Assembly (NCBI GenBank): GCA_017305055.1
Contig: JAFKMZ010000013.1
Location: forward strand, 1-64,000
From: Lysobacterales bacterium
GTDB taxonomy: Bacteria > Pseudomonadota > Gammaproteobacteria > Xanthomonadales > Rhodanobacteraceae
Length of the DNA: 64,000 bases
Direction: 5' to 3'
The position numbers and the translations under genes were made by a program. Positions 55,964 through 64,000 of the stretch are shown here, in pieces (positions within the stretch are counted from its first letter, which is position 1; each line of letters starts with the position of its first letter). Below the pieces are notes generated by a model that saw only the letters and a program-made list of their open reading frames with translations, was not told the origin of the DNA and did no database searches.

Positions 55964-57022
55964 TCAGGGGGTAAGGAACAGCTGGCCGATGGTCACGGCC
56001 AGCGGATACGGCCGGCCGTGGTTGCGGTTGCTGAGGATGACCACGGTCAGGTGCTGCTGCGGCCAGCGCACGATGACGTTGCGAAAGCCCATGGTTTCGC
56101 CTGAGTGCCACAGGGAACCGTCGCCGCCAATCCGCCAGCCATAGCCGTAGCTGAAATCAGGATCATCCAGCGGCTCATGCGCGCTGAAGGCCACCTGCCG
56201 GGAGGCCGCGCTGAGCAGGCGGTCGTCGTACAGCGCCGCATCCCACTTCTGCATGTCGTCGATGGAGGTATAGACGCCACCGTCACCGCGCGTGGCGCTG
56301 GTGACGCTCTGGTCGGTGCGCAGCCACTTGCCGTCGACCCGGCTGTAGCCATAGGCGCGATCGTCCACTTGCGGGCCGCGGTGATGTTCGTAGAGCAGGG
56401 TGTGCTGCATGCCCAGCGGCGCGAAGATGCGCTGGCGCATGAAATCCGCCAGGTCCATGCCCGAGGTGCGCTCGACGATCAGGCCGAGCAGCACGTAGCC
56501 GCCATTGCTGTAGCGGTGGGCGCTGCCCGGCGTGAAGTACAGGTGGTTCTGTGTGGCGATCAGGCGCAGCACGTCGGCGTCGTCGATCTGCTCCTTCGTG
56601 TCCGCCGGGATCAAATCCTCGTAGTCGACCAGGCCACCGGTATGGTCCAGCAGGTTGCCGATGGTGATCGTGGCGTCGCTGGCCGGCAGTTCCGGCAGCC
56701 ACTTGCGGACGGGATCGGTGAGCTGCAGCTTGCCATCCTGCTGCAGCAACAGGACGGAGGCGGCGGTGAACTGCTTGGTCACCGAGGCCAGGCGATAGTT
56801 GGTGGCCGGGGTGGTCTTGACGTGTTCTTCCAGGTTGGCGTAGCCGTAGCCGCGGCGGATCACCGCCTTGCCGTCCTTGACCACCAGCAGCGAGGCGCCC
56901 GGCCCGTCGCCGGCGTAGCGGCCCATCAGCGCATCGATCTGTCCGGCACGCGTCTGTGCCTGCGCCGCCGCGCAGATGCCGAGCATGGCCACGACGGTCC
57001 AGGCAAGCAGCAAACGAGACAT
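55964..57022 (-). CDS. exported serine hydrolase, class C beta-lactamase fold
   Basis: The 352-residue protein has a signal peptide (about residues 1-22), the active-site S80-V-T-K83, the Y171-S-N173 motif and a HSGETMGF triad replacement for KTG. These define the beta-lactamase/DD-peptidase/esterase superfamily, not necessarily resistance. Candidate activities are D-aminopeptidase, DD-carboxypeptidase or esterase. It is followed upstream (same strand) by a D-Ala-D-Ala dipeptidase gene 30 bases away, which suggests co-transcription and a cell-wall peptide substrate. Confidence 0.85.
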   Translation of the reverse strand: MSRLLLAWTVVAMLGICAAAQAQTRAGQIDALMGRYAGDGPGASLLVVKDGKAVIRRGYGYANLEEHVKTTPATNYRLASVTKQFTAASVLLLQQDGKLQLTDPVRKWLPELPASDATITIGNLLDHTGGLVDYEDLIPADTKEQIDDADVLRLIATQNHLYFTPGSAHRYSNGGYVLLGLIVERTSGMDLADFMRQRIFAPLGMQHTLLYEHHRGPQVDDRAYGYSRVDGKWLRTDQSVTSATRGDGGVYTSIDDMQKWDAALYDDRLLSAASRQVAFSAHEPLDDPDFSYGYGWRIGGDGSLWHSGETMGFRNVIVRWPQQHLTVVILSNRNHGRPYPLAVTIGQLFLTP

Positions 57023-57052
57023 GGCAGGCTCCGTCAGGCGGTATGGGTGAGG

Positions 57053-57775
57053 CTATTGCACCGGCACGTTGTACAGCGCCGTGGGCTGTGGATGCATGGC
57101 CAGGGTGTAGTGCCACCATTCCATCGTGTAGTTTTCGAAGCCCCGCGCGGTCATGGCCTGGCGCAGCAGGTCCCGGTTGGCGTGCTGCGCGGCGGTCACC
57201 AGCTTGGAATCGGTATGCGCGCGCGGGTCGAACATGTCGAAATGCGTGCCCATGTCCAATGGCTGGCAGTGCGCGTCGTGTTCGTCGCAGCGCATCAGGG
57301 TCAGGTCGGTGGTGGCGCCGCGGCTGTGGTTGGATACCGGCGCGATGTAGTCGCCCAGCAACTGGCTCTTGTCGAGGTTCGGATAGTGCCCAGCCTTGGT
57401 GCGCTGGTCGGCCAGGTCGTGACCCCAGCGCACGAACGCCGCCACCGCACGGGTCGGGCGATAGCAATCCCACAACTTCAGGCGCAGGTGCTGCTTGCGC
57501 AGGTCCTGCTCGACGCGGGCCAGCGCCTCGGCGGCCGGACGCAGCAGGAAACACTTGGCCGCACCGTAGCCGTCCACTGGCGCGCCGGTGAAGTTGTCGC
57601 TGCCGGCGTATTTCATGTCCTCGGCCATGTCGGGCACCAGCGAGCGGATGTCGACCATGCCGGCCTCGGCCATCGTGGTCGCCGGCGATATCTCGGCTGT
57701 GGTATTGCCCGGGATACCGGCGGCAACAGTGACGCTGACGGTGACCAACAACGCAATGGCAAAGACGTAGCGCAT
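57053..57775 (-). CDS. exported D-alanyl-D-alanine dipeptidase (VanX/DdpX family)
   Basis: This zinc dipeptidase family splits D-Ala-D-Ala. The 240-residue product has a signal peptide (about residues 1-20), DCYRPTRA with R106 that stabilises the transition state, and SNHSRGATTD supplying zinc ligands H150 and D157. EWWHYTL supplies base E219 and ligand H222. No vanH or vanA ligase genes lie nearby, so it is more like DdpX: recovery of D-Ala from released wall dipeptide rather than vancomycin resistance. It lies between two serine hydrolase genes, all on the minus strand. Confidence 0.9.
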   Translation of the reverse strand: MRYVFAIALLVTVSVTVAAGIPGNTTAEISPATTMAEAGMVDIRSLVPDMAEDMKYAGSDNFTGAPVDGYGAAKCFLLRPAAEALARVEQDLRKQHLRLKLWDCYRPTRAVAAFVRWGHDLADQRTKAGHYPNLDKSQLLGDYIAPVSNHSRGATTDLTLMRCDEHDAHCQPLDMGTHFDMFDPRAHTDSKLVTAAQHANRDLLRQAMTARGFENYTMEWWHYTLAMHPQPTALYNVPVQ

Positions 57776-57800
57776 GACGGCGACTCCCAAGGGCCGGCAC

Positions 57801-58937
57801 CTAGTCAAGCTTGCCGTTCCCGCCAAAAATGTGTGCCAGCGCGTCCGTCAAGCCTTCGACGTCCTTGCCGGCACCGCTCACGTTCGAAGTGACGGCAATG
57901 ACCATATCCTGTTCCGGATAGATCGCCAGGCGCGTCGAACCACCGACCGAACCACCGTTATGGCTCACCACCTTGCGTCCATCCGCATCCACATCCAGCC
58001 GCCAGTCCAGACCCCGACCGGTGGGCGTGCCATCCTCAAGCTTCACGGGGGCCCACAGCATTTCGCGGGTCTTGGCCGCAAGCACACGGTCGTGCAGCAC
58101 CGCGTATCCAAACCGCACCAGATCGCTGGGCGTCGACAAGTAGCCGCCGCTGGACCATTTGTAGCTCTCGTCGACGGCAGGCGAGTTTTCCAGCTTGCCG
58201 TCCTCGGTATGGTCGTAATAGGCGACGCGATCGGAAATGATGGGCTTCACGAAGTCCGCGGTGGTATCCAGCATGCCGATGGGCGCCGTGATCCTGTCGC
58301 GCACGAACGTGTAGAACGGTTCGCCGGAGATCTTCGCGACGATCGCGCCCACCAGGTTCCACGCGTAGCTTGAATAGTGGACTTGGGTGCCTGGCTTGAA
58401 GAGCAGCGGATCCCTGTCGAAGATGACCAGGCCATCCTTCAGGCTGGCATACGGCTTGTTGCTGAGCGCCTCGTCGCGCTCGTAATGCCGGATGCCGGAA
58501 GTATGTGCCATCAGCTCACGCGTGGTGATGGGCCACTTCTTCTTGGGGAAATCCGGAATATACGTCTGCACCGGCGCATCCAGCTGGATGCGGCCTTCCT
58601 CATACAACACGCCTACCGCGACCGAAGCCAGCAGCTTGGAGACGCTGCCAATGCGGAACCGCGTCCCGGGTGAAACCGGAACACGCTGCTCGACGTTCGA
58701 CCAGCCAAACCCCTCCTTCCACACCAGCTTCCCGTCCACACCGACTGCAATGGACAATCCCGGCAGGTTTTTCTCGCGGAGCAGGGTTGCGGCAACGTTT
58801 CGCGCCTGGTCGATCGCTGCTTGTTGTGGTGCCGTGACGCTTTGTGGCGCCCGGACGATGGCCTGACTGTAGGCACTCGCGGTTGCGAATGCGAGCACCG
58901 CGGCCAACAGTCCCGCCTTCGCGAGCGCCCGTGCCAT
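57801..58937 (-). CDS. exported serine hydrolase, beta-lactamase family, second copy
   Basis: The product (378 residues from ATG 58937) has a signal peptide (about residues 1-25), S98-V-S-K101, a YSSYAWN segment at the YxN position and HNGGSVGG in place of KTG. It belongs to the same fold as the 55964-57022 protein but is only distantly similar. In-frame ATGs at 58955 and 58967 would extend it. 58937 is chosen because the signal peptide starts there and GGAAGG lies upstream. A hand-counted 60-base sample here is lower in GC (about 58%) than neighbouring ggt (about 68%). Confidence 0.85.
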   Translation of the reverse strand: MARALAKAGLLAAVLAFATASAYSQAIVRAPQSVTAPQQAAIDQARNVAATLLREKNLPGLSIAVGVDGKLVWKEGFGWSNVEQRVPVSPGTRFRIGSVSKLLASVAVGVLYEEGRIQLDAPVQTYIPDFPKKKWPITTRELMAHTSGIRHYERDEALSNKPYASLKDGLVIFDRDPLLFKPGTQVHYSSYAWNLVGAIVAKISGEPFYTFVRDRITAPIGMLDTTADFVKPIISDRVAYYDHTEDGKLENSPAVDESYKWSSGGYLSTPSDLVRFGYAVLHDRVLAAKTREMLWAPVKLEDGTPTGRGLDWRLDVDADGRKVVSHNGGSVGGSTRLAIYPEQDMVIAVTSNVSGAGKDVEGLTDALAHIFGGNGKLD

Positions 58938-59041
58938 GCGCCAGTGTCCTTCCATCCGCGTGCCCATCCGTACCCCAGAGGCTACAGGTTGCACCATGCC
59001 GCCCCCGACTGCCACCGCAGCCCGCGACAGCAACCGCACGC

Positions 59042-60943
59042 TCAATAGCCGGCAGCCAGGCCAGCAGGACGACGCAGGTCGTCATTGGCGCTCTCGAGCA
59101 GGCCGGTCTTGGGATTGACCAGGATGGCTTCGACCGCACCGCCACGGAAGGTCTTGAACGTATACCCCATGCCTTCCAGCGTCTGCTGCGCCTCTGGCGT
59201 GAGCATGCCCTTGCCTACGTAGACCACGTCCGGATACCACTGCTGGTGCAGGCGCGGCGCGTTGACCGCCTGCTGCATGTTCATGCCGAAATCGACGACG
59301 TTGAGGAAGCTCTCCAGCACCGAGGAGATGATGGTGGCGCTGCCCGGACTGCCGGTGAGCATGAACACCTTGCCGTCGCGCAGCACGATGGTCGGCGTCA
59401 TCGAGCTCAGCGGGCGCTTGCCCGGTTCGATCTGGTTGATCACGCCCTGCACCAGGCCGGCGCCGTTGGCGACCCCGGGCTTGGCGGTGAAATCGTCCAT
59501 CTCGTCGTTCAGGAAAAACCCGGTGTCACCGGCTATCTGCTTGTTGCCGAACAGGAAGTTGACCGTGTAGGTCACGGCGACGGCATTGCCGTCCTTGTCG
59601 ACCACCGAGTAATGCGTGGTGTGGTTGCCCTCGGGCGCGCCGAGGCTGCCGCTGATCTCGGACGATGGCGTGGCCTTGTCCGGCAGAATGCCGGCGCGCA
59701 GCTTGGCTGCATGCTCGGGCGAGAGCAGCTCGTCGATCGGGTTGTGCACAAAGGCCGGATCACCCAGATAGGTGTTGCGGTCGGCAAACGCGCGGCGCTC
59801 GGCCTCGACCAGGTAGTGCACGGTGTTGACCGAACCATAACCCCACTTGGCGAAGTCATAGGGCTTGATGATCTGCAGGATCAGGCACAGCGTGGTGCCG
59901 CCGGAGCTCGGTGGCGGAGCGGAAACGATGGTATAGCCGTGGTACTCGCATTGCAGCGGCTTTTCCCATTGCACGGTGTAATCGGCAAAGTCCTTGAGCG
60001 ACAGGATGCCGCCATTGGCATCGCTGGCCGCCACCACGGCCTTGGCGATGGGCCCCTTGTAGAATGCGTCGGTGCCGCCGTCGGCAATCAACTGCAGCGT
60101 GTGCCCCAACTGTTTCTGCACCAGGCGCTCGCCGACCTGCCAGGCCTTGCCGTCGTTGAGGAAGATCGCGGCTACGTTGGCATGCTCGGCAAAGGCCTTG
60201 GTGTGCGGGCCCAGGCTCTGGATGTCGCCCTGCTGGAGCACGTAGCCTTCATTGGCCAGCTTGATGGCCGGCGCCATCACCTGCTTGAGCGACATCGTGC
60301 CGTATTTCTTCAACGCCGTGTTCAAGCCCATGACCGTTCCGGGCACACCCACGCCCAGGTAGGTGTCGGTGCTGCGGTCCTTGACCACGTTGCCATCGGC
60401 ATCCTGGAACATCGTCGGCGTGGCCTTCAGCGGCGCCTTCTCACGGAAATTCAGGAACAGGCTGCGGCCATCCTTCAGGCGGATGTTCATGAAGCCGCCA
60501 CCACCGATATTGCCGCAGCACGAATGCACCACGGCTTCCGCATAGCCGACCGCGACCGCTGCATCCACCGCGTTGCCGCCCTGCTTGAGGATCTCCACGC
60601 CCGCCTGCGTGGCCTCATGCTGCGCGCTCACCACCATGGCGTGTTCCGCGGTGACCGGCTTGGCCTTGGCCAGCTCCTCGCGGGTGATGGCAACGTCGTC
60701 GCCGGTCTCGTCGGGGTTGACCGCAGTCGCCGGATGCGCGGTGGCCGCTGTGGCGGGAGCCCCCGCCGAGGCCGTGCCGGCCGGGCCCGCAGCGGTCGGG
60801 GCGCCGCCACCGGAACAAGCGGCAATGCCGAGCGCGGACACCGCCACCACCAGCGCGCGTCGCACGCGCCACGGCATGCCATGCACCGGAGTCATCGCGC
60901 GGTACGATCCCGCCTGGGCCGGCGGTGCGATTTGCTTCGACAT
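59042..60943 (-). CDS. ggt: gamma-glutamyltransferase, probable lipoprotein
   Basis: GGT cleaves or transfers gamma-glutamyl groups from glutathione and related peptides and self-cleaves before a threonine. The 633-residue product has HTTHYSVVDKDGNAV, with the nucleophile at T442 starting the small subunit. It also has GNIGGGGFMNIR, PLSSMTPTIV and FGMNMQQAVNAPR. The start at 60943 has a strong GGAGG. A hydrophobic segment ends in IAAC (C43), a lipobox, so it is probably tethered to a membrane. A second GGT gene lies 1.8 kb away. Confidence 0.93.
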   Translation of the reverse strand: MSKQIAPPAQAGSYRAMTPVHGMPWRVRRALVVAVSALGIAACSGGGAPTAAGPAGTASAGAPATAATAHPATAVNPDETGDDVAITREELAKAKPVTAEHAMVVSAQHEATQAGVEILKQGGNAVDAAVAVGYAEAVVHSCCGNIGGGGFMNIRLKDGRSLFLNFREKAPLKATPTMFQDADGNVVKDRSTDTYLGVGVPGTVMGLNTALKKYGTMSLKQVMAPAIKLANEGYVLQQGDIQSLGPHTKAFAEHANVAAIFLNDGKAWQVGERLVQKQLGHTLQLIADGGTDAFYKGPIAKAVVAASDANGGILSLKDFADYTVQWEKPLQCEYHGYTIVSAPPPSSGGTTLCLILQIIKPYDFAKWGYGSVNTVHYLVEAERRAFADRNTYLGDPAFVHNPIDELLSPEHAAKLRAGILPDKATPSSEISGSLGAPEGNHTTHYSVVDKDGNAVAVTYTVNFLFGNKQIAGDTGFFLNDEMDDFTAKPGVANGAGLVQGVINQIEPGKRPLSSMTPTIVLRDGKVFMLTGSPGSATIISSVLESFLNVVDFGMNMQQAVNAPRLHQQWYPDVVYVGKGMLTPEAQQTLEGMGYTFKTFRGGAVEAILVNPKTGLLESANDDLRRPAGLAAGY

Positions 60944-61069
60944 GGCTACCCCTCCGTGACTATCCCTGGAGCATAGTCGGCAGCCGATGCGCGTCGCCAC
61001 TGAAAAGACCACCACCGGGCATAACCGGGGGTTCTGGCACCCATGCCATTTGTCACCCCTGGTCGGACG

Positions 61070-62695
61070 CTACTTGCTACACGTCCCCGGGGTCGGTGTA
61101 TGCAACAAAAGCCTCCCGGGCGCGGCGTTCGTCAATTTCCCCCCCGCGATCACCGGCTGGCCATTGACCAGCAAATCCACCACTCCGGCTGACAGGACCC
61201 TGGGATGTACATAATCGGCCTTGGGTGCATACCGTGCCGGATCGAAAACCACGACGTCGGCGAAATAGCCCTTCCGCAGGTATCCCCGGTCCTTCAACCC
61301 CAGGATTTCCGCGGAGAGTCCTGTCGAACGGTGAATGAAGTCGATCAGGCTGATCGCCTTCTCGTCCTTCACGTACTTGACGTACTTCTCCGGGAAGGTT
61401 GCGTACTGTCGGGGATGACCATTGCTCCCGTCGGAGCTCGTGATGACCCACGGCTGCTTCATGAATTGCCGCACGTCCGCGTCATCCATGTTGAATGACG
61501 CAACCGAAACGCCATCGGTCTCCCTGATCAACCTCACCGCAGCATCGACAGCATCAAGCCGCCACTCCGCCGCCACGTCTTTCAGCGTCTTTCCGGTCCA
61601 GGGATGCCCGGATCGTGTCAGCAGCAGGGACTCGCTGCCCCCGCGGCGGCGAAGGTTCTCGCGCATCTCGGTCTTGATCCTCTGCAGCGTGGCAGCATCG
61701 TCAAAGCGGTGCAGCATCTCCTTCCTGCCACCAGCAACCGCCCAGCGGGGAACCAGCGAAGCCTGCAGATTGGTGCCGGAAGCCAACCACGGATATTGAT
61801 CCGCGGTCACGTCCTGGCCGGATTTGCGTGCTGCATCGATGAGGGCGATGACCTTGCCTGCGTCACCGTGAACGTCCACGCCCAAAGCCTTGATATGGGA
61901 GATGTGCGCGGGCAGTCCAGCGTCATGTCCGATTTGAATGGCCTCCTTGATGGCGCCCAAAAGGCCAATCGTATAGGACGATTCATCGCGGATATGGCTG
62001 TCGTAGATGCCGCCGCGCCTTGCCGCCTCACGCGCAAGTGCAATCACCTCATCCGTCTTCGAAAAGCTCTGCGGCGCATAGAACAACCCGGTGGAAAAAC
62101 CAAATGCCCCCTCGCACATGCCCTTGGCCACCAGGCCCTCCATGCGCTTCAGCTCCTCTGCGTCCGGTGCGCGCGCATCCATGTTCAGGACCCGCTTGCG
62201 TACCGCACCAAAACCCACGTACGGCGCCAAATTGGTGCCAATGGCATGCTGTTTGAACCACGCGGCTTCGTCACCCACGTCGGGAGTCCCGCCGCCATCC
62301 CCACCAATCATCAAAGTCGACACACCCTGAAACAGCCACGGCGCATTCAAACGTTCCTTCGGATCATCGGACCGGACGTAGGTGTCCGGGTGGGTGTGGG
62401 CATCAATGAACCCCGGCGCGACAATCATGCCCCGCGCATCGATCACCGTCCGGGCGCGATAGCGCTTGGCCGCGTCCACTCCGACATACACGATGCGATC
62501 ACCGGCAATCGCGACATCGGCGGTATGCGGCGCACCGGTGCCACCGTCGAACAGGCTGCCTCCGGAGATGACTACGTCGACCGGGGAGAGCTCCGGAGCC
62601 TGCGCCAGGGCGGATCCAACGAGTCCAATTGCCGCACAGGCCAGGATAAGCCGTACGTGGCCGAGGGCAGACTTGCAAATTCGCGAACTATTCAT
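61070..62695 (-). CDS. exported N-acyl-D-amino-acid deacylase-like amidohydrolase
   Basis: The 541-residue product has a signal peptide (about residues 1-31) and the amidohydrolase metal motif FIDAHTHPD (H100, H102). It also has HIRDES, AHISHIKALG and SSDGSNGHPRQYA, matching the D-aminoacylase family order. In characterised D-aminoacylases a cysteine in a GNCG motif bridges the metals; here the aligned segment reads IGGDGGG, with Asp (D133). This may change metal use or substrate. D-aminoacylases free D-amino acids from N-acyl derivatives. It is flanked by two GGT genes on the same strand. Confidence 0.85.
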   Translation of the reverse strand: MNSSRICKSALGHVRLILACAAIGLVGSALAQAPELSPVDVVISGGSLFDGGTGAPHTADVAIAGDRIVYVGVDAAKRYRARTVIDARGMIVAPGFIDAHTHPDTYVRSDDPKERLNAPWLFQGVSTLMIGGDGGGTPDVGDEAAWFKQHAIGTNLAPYVGFGAVRKRVLNMDARAPDAEELKRMEGLVAKGMCEGAFGFSTGLFYAPQSFSKTDEVIALAREAARRGGIYDSHIRDESSYTIGLLGAIKEAIQIGHDAGLPAHISHIKALGVDVHGDAGKVIALIDAARKSGQDVTADQYPWLASGTNLQASLVPRWAVAGGRKEMLHRFDDAATLQRIKTEMRENLRRRGGSESLLLTRSGHPWTGKTLKDVAAEWRLDAVDAAVRLIRETDGVSVASFNMDDADVRQFMKQPWVITSSDGSNGHPRQYATFPEKYVKYVKDEKAISLIDFIHRSTGLSAEILGLKDRGYLRKGYFADVVVFDPARYAPKADYVHPRVLSAGVVDLLVNGQPVIAGGKLTNAAPGRLLLHTPTPGTCSK

Positions 62696-62788
62696 GATAC
62701 GACCCCGTGTAGACATCCCCGGCCAACAATCCCGCATGATCCGCAATGGTTGCCGGGAACCGCACACCGCGCCTGTCCGTCATTGCGA

Positions 62789-64000
62789 CTATTGCTCGAC
62801 CGCCACACCGCCCGGGCGTCGCGGATCCGGAGCCCCTTGAATGACACCGTCCTCGCCCACTGCCAGTGTCTGCGTGGCACCTATCGCCCTGCTCACCTCA
62901 ATCTGGTGACCCCACTGCTTCAGGCGCGCGAGCGTGTCCGGGCTTACCTCCGGCTCGACAGCAAGGATGCCGCTGCGCAGCTGCTGATCGATTCTTGCGG
63001 TGCTGGTCGCCTCGGCGATGTTCATGCCGAAATCAACCGTGTTGACGATCATCTGCATCACCGTTCCGGGAATCGTGTTGCCACCCGGCGTCCCGGTCAC
63101 CATCCACAGGCCCTTCTTTCCGAAAACCATGGTGGGTGACATGCTCGACACCGGACGGCGGCCTGGGCCGAGCACATTGTTTATCGCTGCCGCAACACCT
63201 TTCGCGACGCTCTCCGCCTGTTGGCCAATGGAGAAGTTGCTGATGAGGTTCCCGAGCATGAACCCAGTCCCCTCGACCATGACACCGGAACCGAAATCCG
63301 AGCCCAGGGTATATGTGGTGCTGACTGCATTGCCTTCTGCATCGATCACTGAAATCTGCGTCGTTTCCTTGCTCTCGAACTGCCACGGATCGCCGGGCTC
63401 AAGGTCCTTGACGGAAATGGTCTGCGTCGGGGAAATCAGCTTCGCCCGCGTTGCAGCGAAGGACTTGGATGCAAGACCCGCCGTCGGAATCTTTGCAAAC
63501 GCGGGATCGCCCGCGTATCGCACACGATCCCGCCATGCAAGCTTGGAGGCTTCGGCTTCGTAGTGCAGCACCTCTGCCGACCTGGCCCCGTATTGGGCAA
63601 GGTCAAAGTTCTCCAATATGTTCAGCATCTCTATCACGCTGGTTCCGCCGCCGCTGACGGGCGGCATGGTAACCACGTGATATCCCCTGTATGTCCCCGC
63701 AACCGGCTCGCGCTCCTCGGCGCGATATGCGGCCAAATCGGACAAGCCGATGAGGCCTCCATGCGCCTTCATGCCACGTGCCAGGCGCTTGGCCACCTCT
63801 CCTTTATAGAACGCATCCGCTCCATGATCCCGAATCTGCCGCAACGACCACGCCAGGTCGGACTGGACAAGCAGGTCACCAGCTTTCCAATCCCGACCAT
63901 CTGCCCGCTCGAATACCCGGGGTGCCTCAGAGCTTTCCACGAACCTGTGGTGCGCCTTCGCCCAATTGAGCGAGAGTGCCTGGCCCACGGTCACGCGAAT
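62789..64000 (-). CDS. gamma-glutamyltransferase, second copy, 5' end beyond window
   Basis: This is the C-terminal part (about 404 residues visible) of a second GGT. It has TTQISVIDAEGNAVSTTYT at the start of the small subunit, VSSMSPTMVF, and FGMNIAEATSTARI. The frame stays open through position 64000, so the true start lies to the right. It is clearly different in sequence from the 59042-60943 copy, so it is an old duplicate or separately acquired. It lies 93 bases from the D-aminoacylase-like gene and is probably co-transcribed with it. Confidence 0.9.
   Translation of the reverse strand: MRVTVGQALSLNWAKAHHRFVESSEAPRVFERADGRDWKAGDLLVQSDLAWSLRQIRDHGADAFYKGEVAKRLARGMKAHGGLIGLSDLAAYRAEEREPVAGTYRGYHVVTMPPVSGGGTSVIEMLNILENFDLAQYGARSAEVLHYEAEASKLAWRDRVRYAGDPAFAKIPTAGLASKSFAATRAKLISPTQTISVKDLEPGDPWQFESKETTQISVIDAEGNAVSTTYTLGSDFGSGVMVEGTGFMLGNLISNFSIGQQAESVAKGVAAAINNVLGPGRRPVSSMSPTMVFGKKGLWMVTGTPGGNTIPGTVMQMIVNTVDFGMNIAEATSTARIDQQLRSGILAVEPEVSPDTLARLKQWGHQIEVSRAIGATQTLAVGEDGVIQGAPDPRRPGGVAVEQ

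Noticed and set aside
57053..57775. Vancomycin resistance locus suggested by the VanX-type gene and two beta-lactamase-fold genes
   Set aside because: No vanH, vanA/B-type ligase or VanRS genes are present, and a Gram-negative outer membrane already excludes vancomycin. The hydrolases are better read as wall or peptide recycling enzymes.

Overview
The window is dense, GC-rich gammaproteobacterial chromosome. Gene content and order (suf with an Rrf2 regulator, amgK-murU, queA-tgt / yajC-secD-secF, thrS-infC-rpmI-rplT-pheST-ihfA-merR-tRNA-Pro, rpsB-tsf-pyrH-frr-uppS-cdsA-dxr-rseP-bamA-lpxD-fabZ-lpxA-lpxB-rnhB-dnaE-accA) and the GGGAATC-type intergenic repeats suggest the Lysobacterales (Xanthomonadales), probably Rhodanobacteraceae. 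The taxon is inferred from memory of gene order, not from a search. No rRNA, insertion sequence, prophage or CRISPR array is visible.

Layout. 0-4.3 kb: Fe-S assembly operon (minus strand: rrf2 regulator, sufB, sufC, sufD). 4.3-6.2 kb: amgK-murU peptidoglycan sugar recycling. 6.2-14 kb: secF, secD, yajC and tgt, queA on the minus strand, interrupted by an opposite-strand M61 peptidase. 14-19 kb: class III aminotransferase, PsiF-like protein, proline iminopeptidase-like hydrolase, FAD-linked oxidoreductase, tRNA-Pro(GGG). 19-27.3 kb (minus): hemJ-like gene, thrS, infC, rpmI, rplT, pheS, pheT, ihfA and a MerR regulator. 27.4-31 kb: glnD and map with a REP doublet between them. 31.3-53.9 kb (plus): translation, isoprenoid, envelope biogenesis and lipid A genes, dnaE, accA, a NYN/OST-HTH protein, tilS, xseB, ispA. 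54-64 kb: seven consecutive predicted exported hydrolases (M61 peptidase, two serine beta-lactamase-fold hydrolases, VanX-type D-Ala-D-Ala dipeptidase, two gamma-glutamyltransferases, an N-acyl-D-amino-acid deacylase-like amidohydrolase). The last one runs off the right edge.

Most notable points. (1) RseP lacks about 19 residues directly after its HEFGH motif, including the conserved GFG of the membrane-reentrant beta-loop, with the frame intact. (2) thrS has an attenuator-like leader: consensus promoter, short ORF with tandem Thr codons, and an intrinsic terminator about 20 bases before the start codon. (3) infC must start at a non-canonical AUC codon. (4) The same repeat family lies inside two essential operons, sufB-sufC and pheS-pheT. 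(5) The right-hand hydrolase cluster looks like an envelope system for breaking down D-amino-acid or gamma-glutamyl peptides; this is inference.
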